This document shows, piece after piece, positions 52,076 to 61,511 of a stretch of 64,000 bases of DNA; the stretch's first letter is position 1; the number at the start of each line of letters is the position of its first letter. The position numbers and the translations under genes were made by a program. The stretch is taken from positions 62,001 through 126,000 of the forward strand of contig JBPYCQ010000006.1 of NCBI GenBank assembly GCA_051846895.1, written 5' to 3'. The notes below the pieces were generated by a model. The model had not been told where the DNA came from, did not search any database, and was given only the letters and a program-made list of their open reading frames with translations. The DNA is from CALKAL01 sp051846895. GTDB lineage: Bacteria; Bacillota; Bacilli; Bacillales; Alkalibacillaceae.

Positions 52076-52199
52076 GCCAGCCAATTTTAAAGTGTTACCA
52101 GCCAATTTTCGGTAGTTGCCATCCGATTCTTCGTGATTCTCAGTCAATTATTATGGTTTGCCAGCCAATTATGAATTTGCCAGCCAAATTTCTGGAGAA
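52076..52199. repeat. 21-bp-period intergenic array after hpf (6 units)
   Basis: Copies related to GCCAGCCAATTTT start at 52076, 52097, 52118, 52139, 52160 and 52179, so spacing is 21 bp except the last (19). The units are diverged (for example GCCATCCGATTCT and CTCAGTCAATTAT). It starts soon after the terminator. No coding function is apparent. Confidence 0.75.
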
Positions 52200-52205
52200 G
52201 GTAAA

Positions 52206-52500
52206 AGTGCATGCTCGTCTAGTGGGGCTCAATTAACTGGTAATCACTAAACAAGCGGTCTGAGGGTCATTGTTGCTGCAACTAATCGAAGGGTTAAATA
52301 TGAATGCCAAATTTTGTCGAAAAGTTTTTGCTAATTTTTTTCTAATGAATTATTTAAAATATCTCGTGTTTATTTGTTTTTCTTGAAAAAAGAGTGAGGA
52401 TAATTTGTTTTTCTGCGTTTGTGACGGGTTTTGTGGGGGGTAGTTTTTCAAAAATATCCGTGGTATAACATAGTCAAGACAAGATCATGAAGGGGGAATA
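52206..52500. other. Gap between the 21-bp array and the 52,506 gene
   Basis: I see no gene. The segment is AT-rich towards its right half and contains GTTTTGTGGGGGG near 52430. GTGGTATAACAT near 52461-52472 could be an extended -10 for the downstream gene, without a clear -35. Confidence 0.4.
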
Positions 52501-52505
52501 CGAGA

Positions 52506-52718
52506 ATGGAAAAGTGCTCCACCCACCACTGCCCCGTGTGTTCAAATTTAAAGATGTATGTGGACCAACAAGCTGATTTGATAGCGCAGTTAATGAAAAT
52601 GGTAGCCGCGACGAATGAGCGGTTAAATGAATTAGAGTGGATGATTGCCTCCGATACGAAAGGTAATAATGAAATCTTAAACCCAACCCTTCCTCAAACC
52701 GAAAATATGAATGTTTAA
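52506..52718 (+). CDS. Small CxxC protein between hpf and secA
   Basis: The 70-residue protein has CPVC plus an upstream Cys/His pair (CSTHHC), a possible zinc site, then a helix (LIAQLMKMVAATNERLNELEWMI). AAGGGGGAATACGAG precedes the ATG, and a terminator follows, so it is a single-gene unit. No family is recognised. Confidence 0.68.
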   Translation: MEKCSTHHCPVCSNLKMYVDQQADLIAQLMKMVAATNERLNELEWMIASDTKGNNEILNPTLPQTENMNV

Positions 52719-52746
52719 ACTTCCGCCTTTGTGGTCTTGTGACTTT

Positions 52747-52782
52747 AGCTGACCGTTTCCACTCGTGGTCAGCTTCTTTTTT
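52747..52782 (+). terminator. Terminator after the small CxxC gene
   Basis: AGCTGACC and GGTCAGCT form an 8-bp stem followed by TCTTTTTT. Confidence 0.82.
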
Positions 52783-52945
52783 AAAAATAAGGCTGAATGG
52801 CGGGGTAAGTCATTTGGTTGTAGTCATAGGTCATTACCATCCATCACTGAATATTCATTTTTCATAGGACAGCCTCATATAATATTGAGTAGGAATTCAT
52901 GCAATTATTTATTTTTTGTAATGAAGATGTAACAGTCTTATACAG

Positions 52946-52975
52946 TTGTCACGTGTATTTCTTTAGTGTTATCAT
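52946..52975 (+). promoter_or_regulatory. Candidate SigA promoter of secA
   Basis: TTGTCA (52946-52951) and TATCAT (52970-52975) are spaced by 18 nt, 46 nt before the secA ATG. The rest of the 303-nt gap (52719-53021) holds only the terminator above. Confidence 0.55.
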
Positions 52976-53021
52976 GGTAAATGTAGAATTGTATTTGATT
53001 AGAATATGAGGTGCAAAATAT

Positions 53022-55541
53022 ATGAAGCAATTGTTGAAGAAAGTTTTTGGTGATGGTAATTCTAGACAGTTGAAAAAACTTGAAGAGATTGCTCATCAGA
53101 TAGAGGCGTTGGAGCCAGAGATGGAGCGGACATCTGATTATGAGCTTCAGCGTAAAACGGAAGAATTTAAGAGTCGTGTGGCAAATGGTGAATCTATTGA
53201 TGATTTGCTTGTTGAGGCGTATGCGGTTGTGCGTGAAGCTGCGAAACGTGTGTTAGGGATGCGTCCTTATTTCGTTCAGCTCGTTGGTGCGATTGCGTTA
53301 CATAATGGGGATATCGCTGAGATGAAAACGGGTGAAGGTAAGACGTTAGCTTCTACGATGCCTGCTTATTTAAATGCGCTTTCTGGTAAGGGTGTGCATA
53401 TCATCACGGTGAACGATTACTTGGCTGATCGTGATGCGCGTGAGATGGGCGAGCTTTATAAGTGGTTAGGTCTTACGGTTGGTCTTAATAAAAATGAGTT
53501 GTCAAAAGATGAGAAGCGTGAGGCTTATGCGTGTGATATTACGTATGGGACGAATAATGAGTTTGGCTTCGATTATCTTCGTGACAATATGGTGTTATAT
53601 AAGGAAAAAATGGTACAGCGTCCGCTTAATTATGCGATTATTGACGAGGTTGACTCGATTTTAATTGATGAGGCGCGTACTCCGTTAATTATTTCTGGGT
53701 CGCAGAAGCGTTCGCAAACGAGTTATTTACAGGCGGATCAGTTTGTTCGTACGTTAAAAAATGAAGATGATTATACGTATGATGAAAAAACGCGTAATGT
53801 TCAGTTAACTGAACAGGGGATTTCGAAGGCTGAGCGTTTCTTCGGTATTGAGAATTTATATGACTTAAACAATGTGTCTTTAACGCATCATGTGAATATG
53901 GCGCTCCGTGCGCATGTGGTGATGCGTCGTGATACGGATTATGTTGTTCAAGAGGGCGAAGTTGTGATCGTTGACCAGTTCACTGGACGTCTTATGAGTG
54001 GGCGTCGTTATAGTGATGGGTTGCACCAAGCGATTGAGGCTAAAGAAGGGCTTCAAATTCAGAAGGAAAGTATGACGCTTGCGACGATTACGTTCCAGAA
54101 CTATTTCCGTATGTATGAAAAATTAGCTGGTATGACGGGTACGGCGAAAACGGAAGAGGAAGAATTCCGTAACATTTATAATATGAGTGTTGTCGCCATT
54201 CCAACGAATAAGCCTGTTGTTCGTGATGATCGTCCGGATTTAATTTATAAAACGGTTGAAGGTAAATATAAAGCGGTTGTTAGAGAAATTAAAGAGCGTC
54301 ATGAAAAAGGACAGCCTGTCTTAGTTGGTACGGTTGCGGTTGAGACGTCAGAGTTAATTTCTCAGCTTCTTAAGAAGGCTGGGGTTAAGCATAATGTGCT
54401 AAACGCGAAAAACCACTTTAGGGAAGCGGAAATTATTTTAGAAGCTGGTCAAAAGGGTGCGGTGACCATCGCGACGAACATGGCTGGTCGTGGGACAGAC
54501 ATTAAGCTTGGTGAAGGTGTTAAAGAGCTTGGTGGTTTAGCTGTTATTGGGACTGAACGTCATGAGTCACGCCGTATAGACAATCAGCTTCGTGGTCGTT
54601 CGGGTCGTCAAGGTGATCCAGGTGTGTCTCAATTTTATTTATCAATGGAAGATGAGCTGATGCGTCGTTTTGGTTCTGATAATATGAAAGCGATGATGGA
54701 CCGACTTGGTATGGACGATGATCAGCCGATTGAGAGTAAGATGGTTTCTCGTGCGGTTGAAGGGGCGCAAAAACGTGTTGAAGGTAATAACTTCGACGCT
54801 CGTAAGCAGTTACTTGCTTATGATGATGTCCTTCGTCAGCAACGTGATATTATTTATGAACAGCGTCATCAAGTGTTAACGTCTGATCATTTACGTGACA
54901 TTATTGAAAATATGATTCAATCGACCGTTGAGCGTAATGTTCAAGCTTATACTCAAGATGAAGAAGATGAGAATTGGGATCTTGATGCACTCGTTGATTT
55001 CTTGCATGCGAATATTTTAGAAAAAGACGAGATTTCGGTTAATGACTTAAAAGGTAAAGTGCCTGAAGAAATGACCGAATATGTAATGGATATTGTTAAG
55101 AAAAAATATGATGCGCGTGAAGAAGAATTACCTGAAGAACAAATGCGTGAGTTCGAAAAGGTAATTTTACTTCGAACAGTTGATGCAAAATGGATGGATC
55201 ATATCGACCAGATGGATCAATTAAGACAAGGGATTCACCTACGTGCTTACGGTCAGACGGATCCACTTCAAGAGTATCAAATGGAAGGTTTCGCAATGTT
55301 CGAGGAGATGATTGCGTCAATTGAACAGGAAGTTGCTAAATACGCAATGAAGGCACAAATTCGTGATAATTTACAACGTGTTGAGGTGGCATCTGGTGCG
55401 AAGGCGATTGCTGGAGGCCGTCAAGCCCAACAGAAGAAACGTAAGCCTTATATTAAAAAGGAAAATGTTGGACGTAATGAGCCTTGCCCTTGTGGTAGCG
55501 GTAAGAAGTATAAGCATTGTCATGGTAGTAATGCATCTTAA
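53022..55541 (+). CDS. secA: SecA, preprotein translocase ATPase
   Basis: The 839-residue protein is complete: Walker A MKTGEGKTLAS, VNDYLADRDA, DEVDSILIDEARTPL, TNMAGRGTDIKLG and the C-terminal zinc motif CPCGSGKKYKHCHG. It drives Sec export with SecYEG. No clear AGGAGG lies before the ATG; GAGGTGC at 53008 is the likely site. Confidence 0.98.
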   Translation: MKQLLKKVFGDGNSRQLKKLEEIAHQIEALEPEMERTSDYELQRKTEEFKSRVANGESIDDLLVEAYAVVREAAKRVLGMRPYFVQLVGAIALHNGDIAEMKTGEGKTLASTMPAYLNALSGKGVHIITVNDYLADRDAREMGELYKWLGLTVGLNKNELSKDEKREAYACDITYGTNNEFGFDYLRDNMVLYKEKMVQRPLNYAIIDEVDSILIDEARTPLIISGSQKRSQTSYLQADQFVRTLKNEDDYTYDEKTRNVQLTEQGISKAERFFGIENLYDLNNVSLTHHVNMALRAHVVMRRDTDYVVQEGEVVIVDQFTGRLMSGRRYSDGLHQAIEAKEGLQIQKESMTLATITFQNYFRMYEKLAGMTGTAKTEEEEFRNIYNMSVVAIPTNKPVVRDDRPDLIYKTVEGKYKAVVREIKERHEKGQPVLVGTVAVETSELISQLLKKAGVKHNVLNAKNHFREAEIILEAGQKGAVTIATNMAGRGTDIKLGEGVKELGGLAVIGTERHESRRIDNQLRGRSGRQGDPGVSQFYLSMEDELMRRFGSDNMKAMMDRLGMDDDQPIESKMVSRAVEGAQKRVEGNNFDARKQLLAYDDVLRQQRDIIYEQRHQVLTSDHLRDIIENMIQSTVERNVQAYTQDEEDENWDLDALVDFLHANILEKDEISVNDLKGKVPEEMTEYVMDIVKKKYDAREEELPEEQMREFEKVILLRTVDAKWMDHIDQMDQLRQGIHLRAYGQTDPLQEYQMEGFAMFEEMIASIEQEVAKYAMKAQIRDNLQRVEVASGAKAIAGGRQAQQKKRKPYIKKENVGRNEPCPCGSGKKYKHCHGSNAS

Positions 55542-55554
55542 TAAATTAAGATGG

Positions 55555-55590
55555 ACGCTTTTCAACCTCGGTTGAAAAGCGTTTCTTTAT
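55555..55590 (+). terminator. secA terminator
   Basis: ACGCTTTTCAA and TTGAAAAGCGT form a perfect 11-bp stem with a 6-nt loop, followed by TTCTTTAT. Confidence 0.85.
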
Positions 55591-55612
55591 GTTTCGACCA
55601 ATATTGGCGGCA

Positions 55613-55885
55613 ATTGTTCAAAGTAGGGTTGCGATTGTTCAAACATGGGTAGTAATTGTTCAAAGTAGAGTTGTGATTGTTCAAACATGGGTAGTAATTG
55701 TTCAAAGTAGAGTTGTGATTGTCCAAACATGGGTAGTAATTGTTCAAAGTAGGGTTGCGATTGTCCAAACATGGGTAGTAATTGTTCAAAGTAGAGTTGT
55801 GATTGTTCAAAGATGGATGGTAATTGTCCAAGATGTGCAGTCATTGTTCAAACATAGGCTATAAATTGTCCATACTTGAGTTGGG
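55613..55885. repeat. 21-bp intergenic array after secA with 42-bp super-period (13 units)
   Basis: ATTGTYCAA-type units start at 55613, 55634, 55655, 55676, 55697, 55718, 55739, 55760, 55781, 55802, 55823, 55843 and 55865. Units 1 to 9 alternate strictly between type A (ATTGTTCAAAGTAGRGTTGYG) and type B (ATTGTYCAAACATGGGTAGTA), giving a 42-bp higher-order repeat. Reading frames through it are open because 21 is a multiple of 3, but no start with a ribosome site is found. From 55886 to 56166 there is no gene; TATAAT at 56130-56135 is a likely prfB -10 with a weak -35. Confidence 0.85.
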
Positions 55886-56166
55886 GCAGTTGTTTGGGGA
55901 TTCCTCTACACAAATGGTTTGAAGGTCTTTTGTCTCTCAATATAAATAGATGCGTTATATTTGGGATTTCTTGATTTGCGTCAAGGAAATTTTATTTTTT
56001 TATGAAAAAATGGTTATAGTAAGGTTGCATCATAAATGAAAGATAGTTTTCACAGAAATTACACATTATATCCATAATTCGTCAACAATTTAGTCATTTG
56101 GTCAATGTTTTTAATATCGTTGAGAGTGGTATAATATAGGTAAGTTTTAGTAATAGAGGTGATTGG

Positions 56167-57271
56167 ATGGAGTTAGCAGAAATTCGTAATGAATTGGACA
56201 AGTTGCAAGGTCGCATCGAAGAATTTAGGGGGTCTCTTTGACTTAGAGAATCATCGTGAGCGGATTGCTGAGCTTGAGCAGGAGATGACTGATCCGGGTT
56301 TTTGGGATGATCAGGATCGGGCGCAGCAGGTGATTAATGAGGTGAATGCTCTTAAGGGGTTAGTGAATTCGTTTAAGAGTAATGAAGAGGCGCTTGATGA
56401 TCTGGAAGTGGCTTACGAGCTTGTGAAAGAGGAAAATGATGAGGAGCTCTTTGAGGATCTTAATCATAATTTGGAAGAGGTCATTAAGCGGTTCAATGAG
56501 TTTGAGCTGGAGATTTTATTAAGTGAGCCATATGATAAGAACAATGCGATTTTGGAAATTCATCCAGGTGCTGGTGGGACTGAGTCTCAAGATTGGGCGT
56601 CGATGTTGCTTCGTATGTATAAGCGTTATGCGGAGAAGCGTGGTTTTAAAGTAGAAACGCTAGATTATTTGCCTGGGGATGAAGCTGGCGTGAAGAGTGT
56701 GACGTTGTTGATTAAGGGTCATAATGCGTTCGGTTATTTGAAGGCGGAAAAAGGGGTGCATCGTTTGGTGAGAATTTCTCCTTTTGATTCGTCGGGGCGC
56801 AGACATACGTCATTTGTTTCGATTGATGTCATGCCAGAATTTAATGATGATATTGAAATTGATATCAAATCTGAAGACTTAAAAATTGATACGTATCGCT
56901 CAAGTGGGGCTGGAGGTCAGCATGTTAATACGACGGACTCTGCTGTGCGAATTACTCATATACCGACGAATACAGTCGTCACGTGCCAATCGGAAAGGTC
57001 ACAAATTCAAAACCGCGAGCGGGCTATGAAGATGTTGAAGTCGAAGCTTTATCAGCTAGAGATTGAGCGACAGCAACAGGAGCTTGATGATATTCGTGGT
57101 GAGCAGAAGGAGATTGGCTGGGGTAGTCAGATTCGTTCTTATGTTTTTCATCCGTACAATATGGTCAAAGACCATCGTACAAACGTGGAGAATGGTAATA
57201 CACAAGGGGTTATGGATGGGGACTTAGACGAGTTTATTGATGCCTATTTACGATCAAAAGTTTCAGGATAA
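56167..57271 (+). CDS. prfB: Peptide chain release factor 2, with programmed +1 frameshift
   Basis: Translation begins MELAEIRNELDK at 56167 and meets TGA at codon 25 (56239-56241). The context AGGGGG-TCT-CTT-TGA-C is the classic autoregulatory +1 shift site, with the SD-like AGGGGG (56227-56232) stimulating slippage. In the +1 frame the protein continues DLENHRERI to 57271, giving 367 residues with the SSGAGGQHVN peptidyl-tRNA hydrolysis motif. Confidence 0.97.
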
Positions 57272-57327
57272 ACTTAGGTCGTTTAGGGAAATATATACAT
57301 GTAGTAACTGTTAAGGAGGTATTTACA

Positions 57328-57633
57328 GTGAAAAAGAAAGTTTTAGCAGCGATTTTTGGTTTTATGTTAGTTCTTGCTGCTTGTGGCGGCGGTGATGATG
57401 ACGCTGGCGGTGGCGGCGATACAGCTGGTGAGAAGCTTTATGCGAATAACTGTGCTGTTTGTCACGGTGGCGATCTTCAAGGTGGTGCTGGTCCGAAGTT
57501 AAAAGGTATTAGCTCTAAGCATGATGCTGCAGAAATTAAAGACATCATTCTCAATGGTTATGGTGGAATGAAGCCTGTTAATGTTAGTGAAGAAGATGCA
57601 CAAACTATTGCTGATTGGGTAGTAGAACAGTAA
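57328..57633 (+). CDS. cccB: Cytochrome c551 lipoprotein CccB
   Basis: The 101-residue protein has a lipoprotein signal with lipobox Cys19 (LAAC), a Gly/Asp-rich linker, the haem-binding CAVCH motif and a Met ligand in GGMKPVN. It is a membrane-anchored small c-type cytochrome carrying electrons outside the membrane. AAGGAGG precedes the GTG start. The position after prfB matches B. subtilis cccB. Confidence 0.92.
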   Translation: MKKKVLAAIFGFMLVLAACGGGDDDAGGGGDTAGEKLYANNCAVCHGGDLQGGAGPKLKGISSKHDAAEIKDIILNGYGGMKPVNVSEEDAQTIADWVVEQ

Positions 57634-57650
57634 GATATTTTGACTGTAAG

Positions 57651-57688
57651 CAATGACAATGAGTGAATCATTGTCATTGTTTTTTTTG
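57651..57688 (+). terminator. cccB terminator
   Basis: CAATGACAATGA and TCATTGTCATTG form a perfect 12-bp stem followed by eight T. Confidence 0.92.
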
Positions 57689-57749
57689 TGAATGCGTGTA
57701 CTGCATGGTTGGTTGAACCTGATGTGGGAGTGCTTATATTTGGGTCACG

Positions 57750-58064
57750 ATTGCTCAAACTTGGGCTGTGATTGCTCAAACTTGGGTAGTGATTGCTTAA
57801 ACTTGTGTAGTGATTGCTCAAATTTGGGTCACGATTGCTCAAACTTGGGTAGTGATTGCTCAAACCTGGGTAGTGATTGCTTAAACCTGTGCTGCGATTG
57901 CTCAAACCTAGGTCGTGATTGCTCAAACTTGGGTAGTGATTGCTTAAACTTGTGCTGTGATTGCTTAAACCTGTGCCGTGATTGCTCAAACTTGTGCTGC
58001 GATTGCTCAAACCTGAGTCGCAAACGCTTAAACCCGGCGTGTGATTGCTCAACCTGGTCACCCA
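57750..58064. repeat. 21-bp intergenic array after cccB (15 units in exact register)
   Basis: Units of the form ATTGCTCAAACTTGGGTAGTG start every 21 bp without exception from 57750 to 58044, although the units differ at several positions (TTGGG/TTGTG/CCTGT/CCTAG, TAGTG/TCACG/CTGCG). Fifteen units keep perfect register. The unit resembles that of the array after secA. Open reading frames on both strands are a by-product of the period. I see no gene. Confidence 0.87.
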
Positions 58065-58403
58065 ACCATAGCTGTAATTTAATTCGCGACCCCTAAATTA
58101 CTAAATTTGATTCGGGAAATTATAAATTTGAATTTTAATACTCCTTCAAATGCCCCTTCATTTAAGTCTTTATTCCTAGGACTTATGCACAACCCACTTG
58201 AATTTGAAAAGGAATTGTAATATAAATCCTCATAATTTTTCTGTCGTTTAATGTTATAATAAAACATAATCTTTTAAAAATTATAAGGAAATTAATCGTT
58301 TTTAAAATAAATTGAGCAATAGATGTAGATTTATGTTAAAATTTATATACGAAATTTTCTAACTATTCGACTTTCCATAAGACAGCAGGGGGTACAAACA
58401 TTT
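58065..58403. other. Gap before ftsE
   Basis: No gene is seen in this AT-rich segment. TGTTATAAT near 58252 and TTGAGC at 58312 with TAAAAT at 58337 are possible promoter parts for ftsE, neither of them convincing. CAGGGGGT at 58386-58393 is the ftsE ribosome site. Confidence 0.4.
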
Positions 58404-59090
58404 ATGATCCAGATGCAGAGTGTGTCAAAAGTTTATAGTAATGGGGTTTCGGCATTGAGTGGTGTCGATGTTCATATTGAAAGAGGAGATTTTGTATATG
58501 TCGTTGGTCCGAGTGGTGCTGGTAAGACATCGTTCATTAAGATGATGTATCGTGAAGAATCCCCTACAAAAGGAAAAGTGTACATAGATGGTGTTGACTT
58601 AAGTCGATTGAAAGAAAAAGAGATCCCTTTTATGCGACGTCAAATAGGTGTTGTGTTTCAAGATTTTAAATTGCTTCAAAAATTAACAGTCTATGAAAAT
58701 GTTGCGTTTGCGCTTGAAGTTATTGAAGAAAATCCACGAAAAATTAGAAGGAATGTGATGAATGTTTTAGATCAGGTTGGTCTGAAGCATAAAGCTCGTT
58801 TTATTCCTGCGCAGCTTTCAGGCGGGGAGCAACAGCGTGTCGCAATTGCAAGAGCTATTGTTAACAATCCAAAACTATTAATTGCCGATGAACCAACAGG
58901 AAACTTAGACCCTGAAACGTCATGGGAGATTATGCGTATTTTTGAAGAGATTAATTCAAAAGGGACAACTCTAGTCATGGCAACTCATAGTAAAGATATA
59001 GTGAACAAAATTAGAAAACGGGTCATTGCGATGGAAAACGGCCAAATCGTAAGGGACGAGCATCGAGGAGAGTACGGATATGAAATTTAA
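58404..59090 (+). CDS. ftsE: FtsE, cell-division ABC-type ATPase
   Basis: The 228-residue protein has Walker A GPSGAGKTSFIK, signature LSGGEQQRVAIARA and Walker B LLIADEPTGNLDP. It partners FtsX, whose gene overlaps it, to activate a murein hydrolase. The following M23 coiled-coil protein is the likely target. Confidence 0.96.
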   Translation: MIQMQSVSKVYSNGVSALSGVDVHIERGDFVYVVGPSGAGKTSFIKMMYREESPTKGKVYIDGVDLSRLKEKEIPFMRRQIGVVFQDFKLLQKLTVYENVAFALEVIEENPRKIRRNVMNVLDQVGLKHKARFIPAQLSGGEQQRVAIARAIVNNPKLLIADEPTGNLDPETSWEIMRIFEEINSKGTTLVMATHSKDIVNKIRKRVIAMENGQIVRDEHRGEYGYEI

Positions 59091-59967
59091 TACGGCCAAA
59101 AGACATTTTAAAGAAGGTACAAAAAATATACTGCGTAATAGTTGGATGTCAGTTGCGTCAATTGGTGCGGTGACGACTACTTTAATTTTAGTTGGAGTAT
59201 TTTTAGCTTTAGTTTTAAATATAAATCATTTTGCGGAGAACATAGAAAACGAAGTACAGTTAAATGTTTATATTGATCTACTTGCCGATGAAGCTGAAAT
59301 TGCAGAATTAGGGGAAAAGATCGAAGCGATTCCCGAAGTCGTATCTGTTCAGTTTTCTAGTAAAGATGAAGAGTTGGACAAGTTGATTGAAAGTTTAGGT
59401 GAGGGTGGCGAGCTTTGGGAGTTATTTGAACAGTCCAACCCACTGAACGATGCATACATAGTGAAAACTAAAGAAGCGACTCAATATAAAGGAGTTGCAG
59501 CTAAAGTTTCACAAATGGATTCCGTTGATGAAGTGAACTACCGTGAAGATACAGTTGATAGTTTACTAGTTTTCAATCATTATGCGCGAATTATCGGTTT
59601 GATTTTTGTTGGCGCGTTATTGTTAACGGCCATGTTCTTAATATCTAACACGATTAGAATGACGATTATCGCTCGTCAAGATGAGATTGGCATTATGAAA
59701 TTAGTTGGGGCTAAGAACAGCTTTATTCGTGGGCCGTTTTTTGTAGAAGGCTTACTATTAGGGGTCTTTGGGTCTATTCTGCCAATCACTTTTGTTGTTG
59801 TTGGTTATTACTTTTTATCAACAAAAGTTAATTTGAAAATCCCATTTTTTGAATGGTTACCGTTTCACCCATTTGCATGGCAATTGTCATTGTTGCTACT
59901 AGGAATCGGTGCTGTTATTGGGATTTGGGGAAGTATTATGAGTGTTCGTAAGTTTTTACGAGTGTAA
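59080..59967 (+). CDS. ftsX: FtsX, cell-division ABC-type permease
   Basis: The 295-residue protein has four transmembrane segments (about 22-46, 172-195, 221-245 and 268-290) and an extracellular domain between the first two, the FtsX layout. It overlaps ftsE by 11 nt. FtsEX transmits ATP hydrolysis to an external hydrolase. Confidence 0.95.
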   Translation: MKFNTAKRHFKEGTKNILRNSWMSVASIGAVTTTLILVGVFLALVLNINHFAENIENEVQLNVYIDLLADEAEIAELGEKIEAIPEVVSVQFSSKDEELDKLIESLGEGGELWELFEQSNPLNDAYIVKTKEATQYKGVAAKVSQMDSVDEVNYREDTVDSLLVFNHYARIIGLIFVGALLLTAMFLISNTIRMTIIARQDEIGIMKLVGAKNSFIRGPFFVEGLLLGVFGSILPITFVVVGYYFLSTKVNLKIPFFEWLPFHPFAWQLSLLLLGIGAVIGIWGSIMSVRKFLRV

Positions 59968-59996
59968 TAGATTATACGAGAGAGGAGACGAATCAC

Positions 59997-61364
59997 ATGA
60001 GAAAAAAATCGATGAACATAGTAGTTGCGCTCATTATGTTTGTTAGTTTATTCACTCTGACAAGCCCATTAAAAATAAGTGCGAATCAGTCTCTTGATAG
60101 TATTAGGCAACAAATTAATGAATTACAAAAAAATATTAATGGTGTAAAAAGTGACCGGAACGAATTGAATAGTGATATTTCGGATGCGAAAAATAAGCTT
60201 GAAGCAAACAAAAGAGAACAGCAAAAGACGTTAAATGAATTAAGACAGCTAGATAATGAGCTTGTAAAAACACAAAATGAAATTGATGAAAAGCGTGAAG
60301 AAATAAAAAATAAAGAAAATGAAATTGCAAAAGTTGAACAGGAAATAAAAGATTTAGAAGAAGAGATTGCCCAGCTTGAAGATGAAATCGTCCAAACTAA
60401 AAAAGAAATTAAAGAAAAAGAAGAGAAAATTGCTCAACGTGAAGAGCTTTTAAAAGATCGTTTGCGCACACTTCAACGTAACGGGGGAAATGTTGCGTAT
60501 TTGGAAGTTATTTTAGGGGCACAAGACTTTGGTGACTTTATTAGTCGGACGTCTGCAGTTAATAAAATAATGGAACAAGATCAAAGTATTTTACAAGCAT
60601 TTATTAATGATAAACAAGAATTAGAAGATATGAAGCAAAAGCTTGAAGATACGAAAGTGATGCTTGCGCAAAATAAAGAAGAGCTTGGCAAGAAGAAAGA
60701 TTCTCTAGAAGAACAACGTAAAACGCTTGTTGCTGAAAAAGACAAGTTAGAGACATTAGAAAATTCTTTAGAAGCGCAAATGAAAGAGAAAAACAACCTG
60801 CTTGCTGATCTTGAAAGTAAAGAAAATGAAATTGAATCTTATAAAATGTCTTTAGAAGAGCAAGAGCAGACGTTACGTAGTCAGCAACGTGCGTTTGAAA
60901 GATTGTTAAAAGAGTATAAAGACCAAGAGAAATTTTTACAACAAACATCTTCAGGCTCGCCAAGTAGTACAGGGTTTATTCGCCCAGCAGCTGGAAGAGT
61001 AACATCTGAATTCGCCCCGAGATGGGGAGGCTTCCACTATGGAACGGATATAGCTAAAAGTGGACAAGTACCAATTGTAGCATCGGCTGGTGGAATTGTT
61101 TCACGTTCTTATTACTCAGCAAGTTATGGTCATGTTGTCTTTTTATCACATGTCATTAATGGACAGACTTATACGACCGTCTATGCCCACATGCGTAATC
61201 GCTCAGTTTCAGAAGGGCAATATGTACAACAAGGTGACTTATTAGGTTACATGGGTAATACGGGAGATTCTCGTGGTCAGCATTTACATTTTGAAATACA
61301 TATTGGGTCTTGGAATTATGCGAAGTCAAACGCAGTTAATCCAAGAAAGTATGTAAATTTCTAA
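59997..61364 (+). CDS. Secreted coiled-coil M23 peptidase, likely FtsEX-activated
   Basis: The 455-residue protein has a signal peptide (to about residue 30, SANQ), long coiled coils (about 35-145 and 190-315) and a C-terminal M23 domain (about 325-455) with zinc ligands in FHYGTDIA and HLHFEIH. The design is that of PcsB/EnvC-type hydrolases and regulators linked to FtsEX, and the gene follows ftsX directly. The His and Asp zinc ligands are present, so it should be an active endopeptidase. Confidence 0.9.
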   Translation: MRKKSMNIVVALIMFVSLFTLTSPLKISANQSLDSIRQQINELQKNINGVKSDRNELNSDISDAKNKLEANKREQQKTLNELRQLDNELVKTQNEIDEKREEIKNKENEIAKVEQEIKDLEEEIAQLEDEIVQTKKEIKEKEEKIAQREELLKDRLRTLQRNGGNVAYLEVILGAQDFGDFISRTSAVNKIMEQDQSILQAFINDKQELEDMKQKLEDTKVMLAQNKEELGKKKDSLEEQRKTLVAEKDKLETLENSLEAQMKEKNNLLADLESKENEIESYKMSLEEQEQTLRSQQRAFERLLKEYKDQEKFLQQTSSGSPSSTGFIRPAAGRVTSEFAPRWGGFHYGTDIAKSGQVPIVASAGGIVSRSYYSASYGHVVFLSHVINGQTYTTVYAHMRNRSVSEGQYVQQGDLLGYMGNTGDSRGQHLHFEIHIGSWNYAKSNAVNPRKYVNF

Positions 61365-61403
61365 TCATGTTTTGTTTACGATTAACCGTTCATGTAGTAC
61401 GAT

Positions 61404-61433
61404 AAAAGCATCACACCTACGTGTGGTGCTTTT
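61404..61433 (+). terminator. Terminator after the M23 peptidase gene
   Basis: AAAAGCATCACAC and GTGTGGTGCTTTT pair completely (one wobble) around CTAC, followed by CATTTTT. Confidence 0.88.
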
Positions 61434-61511
61434 CATTTTTACGGATAACTTATTCATACAATAATACAATAATAGTCATACATTCTTTTAATAGTCCTGA
61501 GGTGAATAATT

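Noticed and set aside
56239..56241. TGA early in prfB as an inactivating mutation
   Set aside because: The surrounding AGGGGG, CTT and TGA-C are the conserved programmed frameshift signal of prfB.
55613..58064. CRISPR arrays in the regularly repeated regions after secA and cccB
   Set aside because: Units are contiguous 21-bp tandem repeats with no unique spacers of 25-40 bp, and no cas genes are nearby.
57558..58096. Long repeat-encoded reading frames on both strands over the cccB-distal array
   Set aside because: They arise because the 21-bp period is a multiple of three. No ribosome site precedes a start, several frames are open at once, and one runs into the cccB terminator and coding region.
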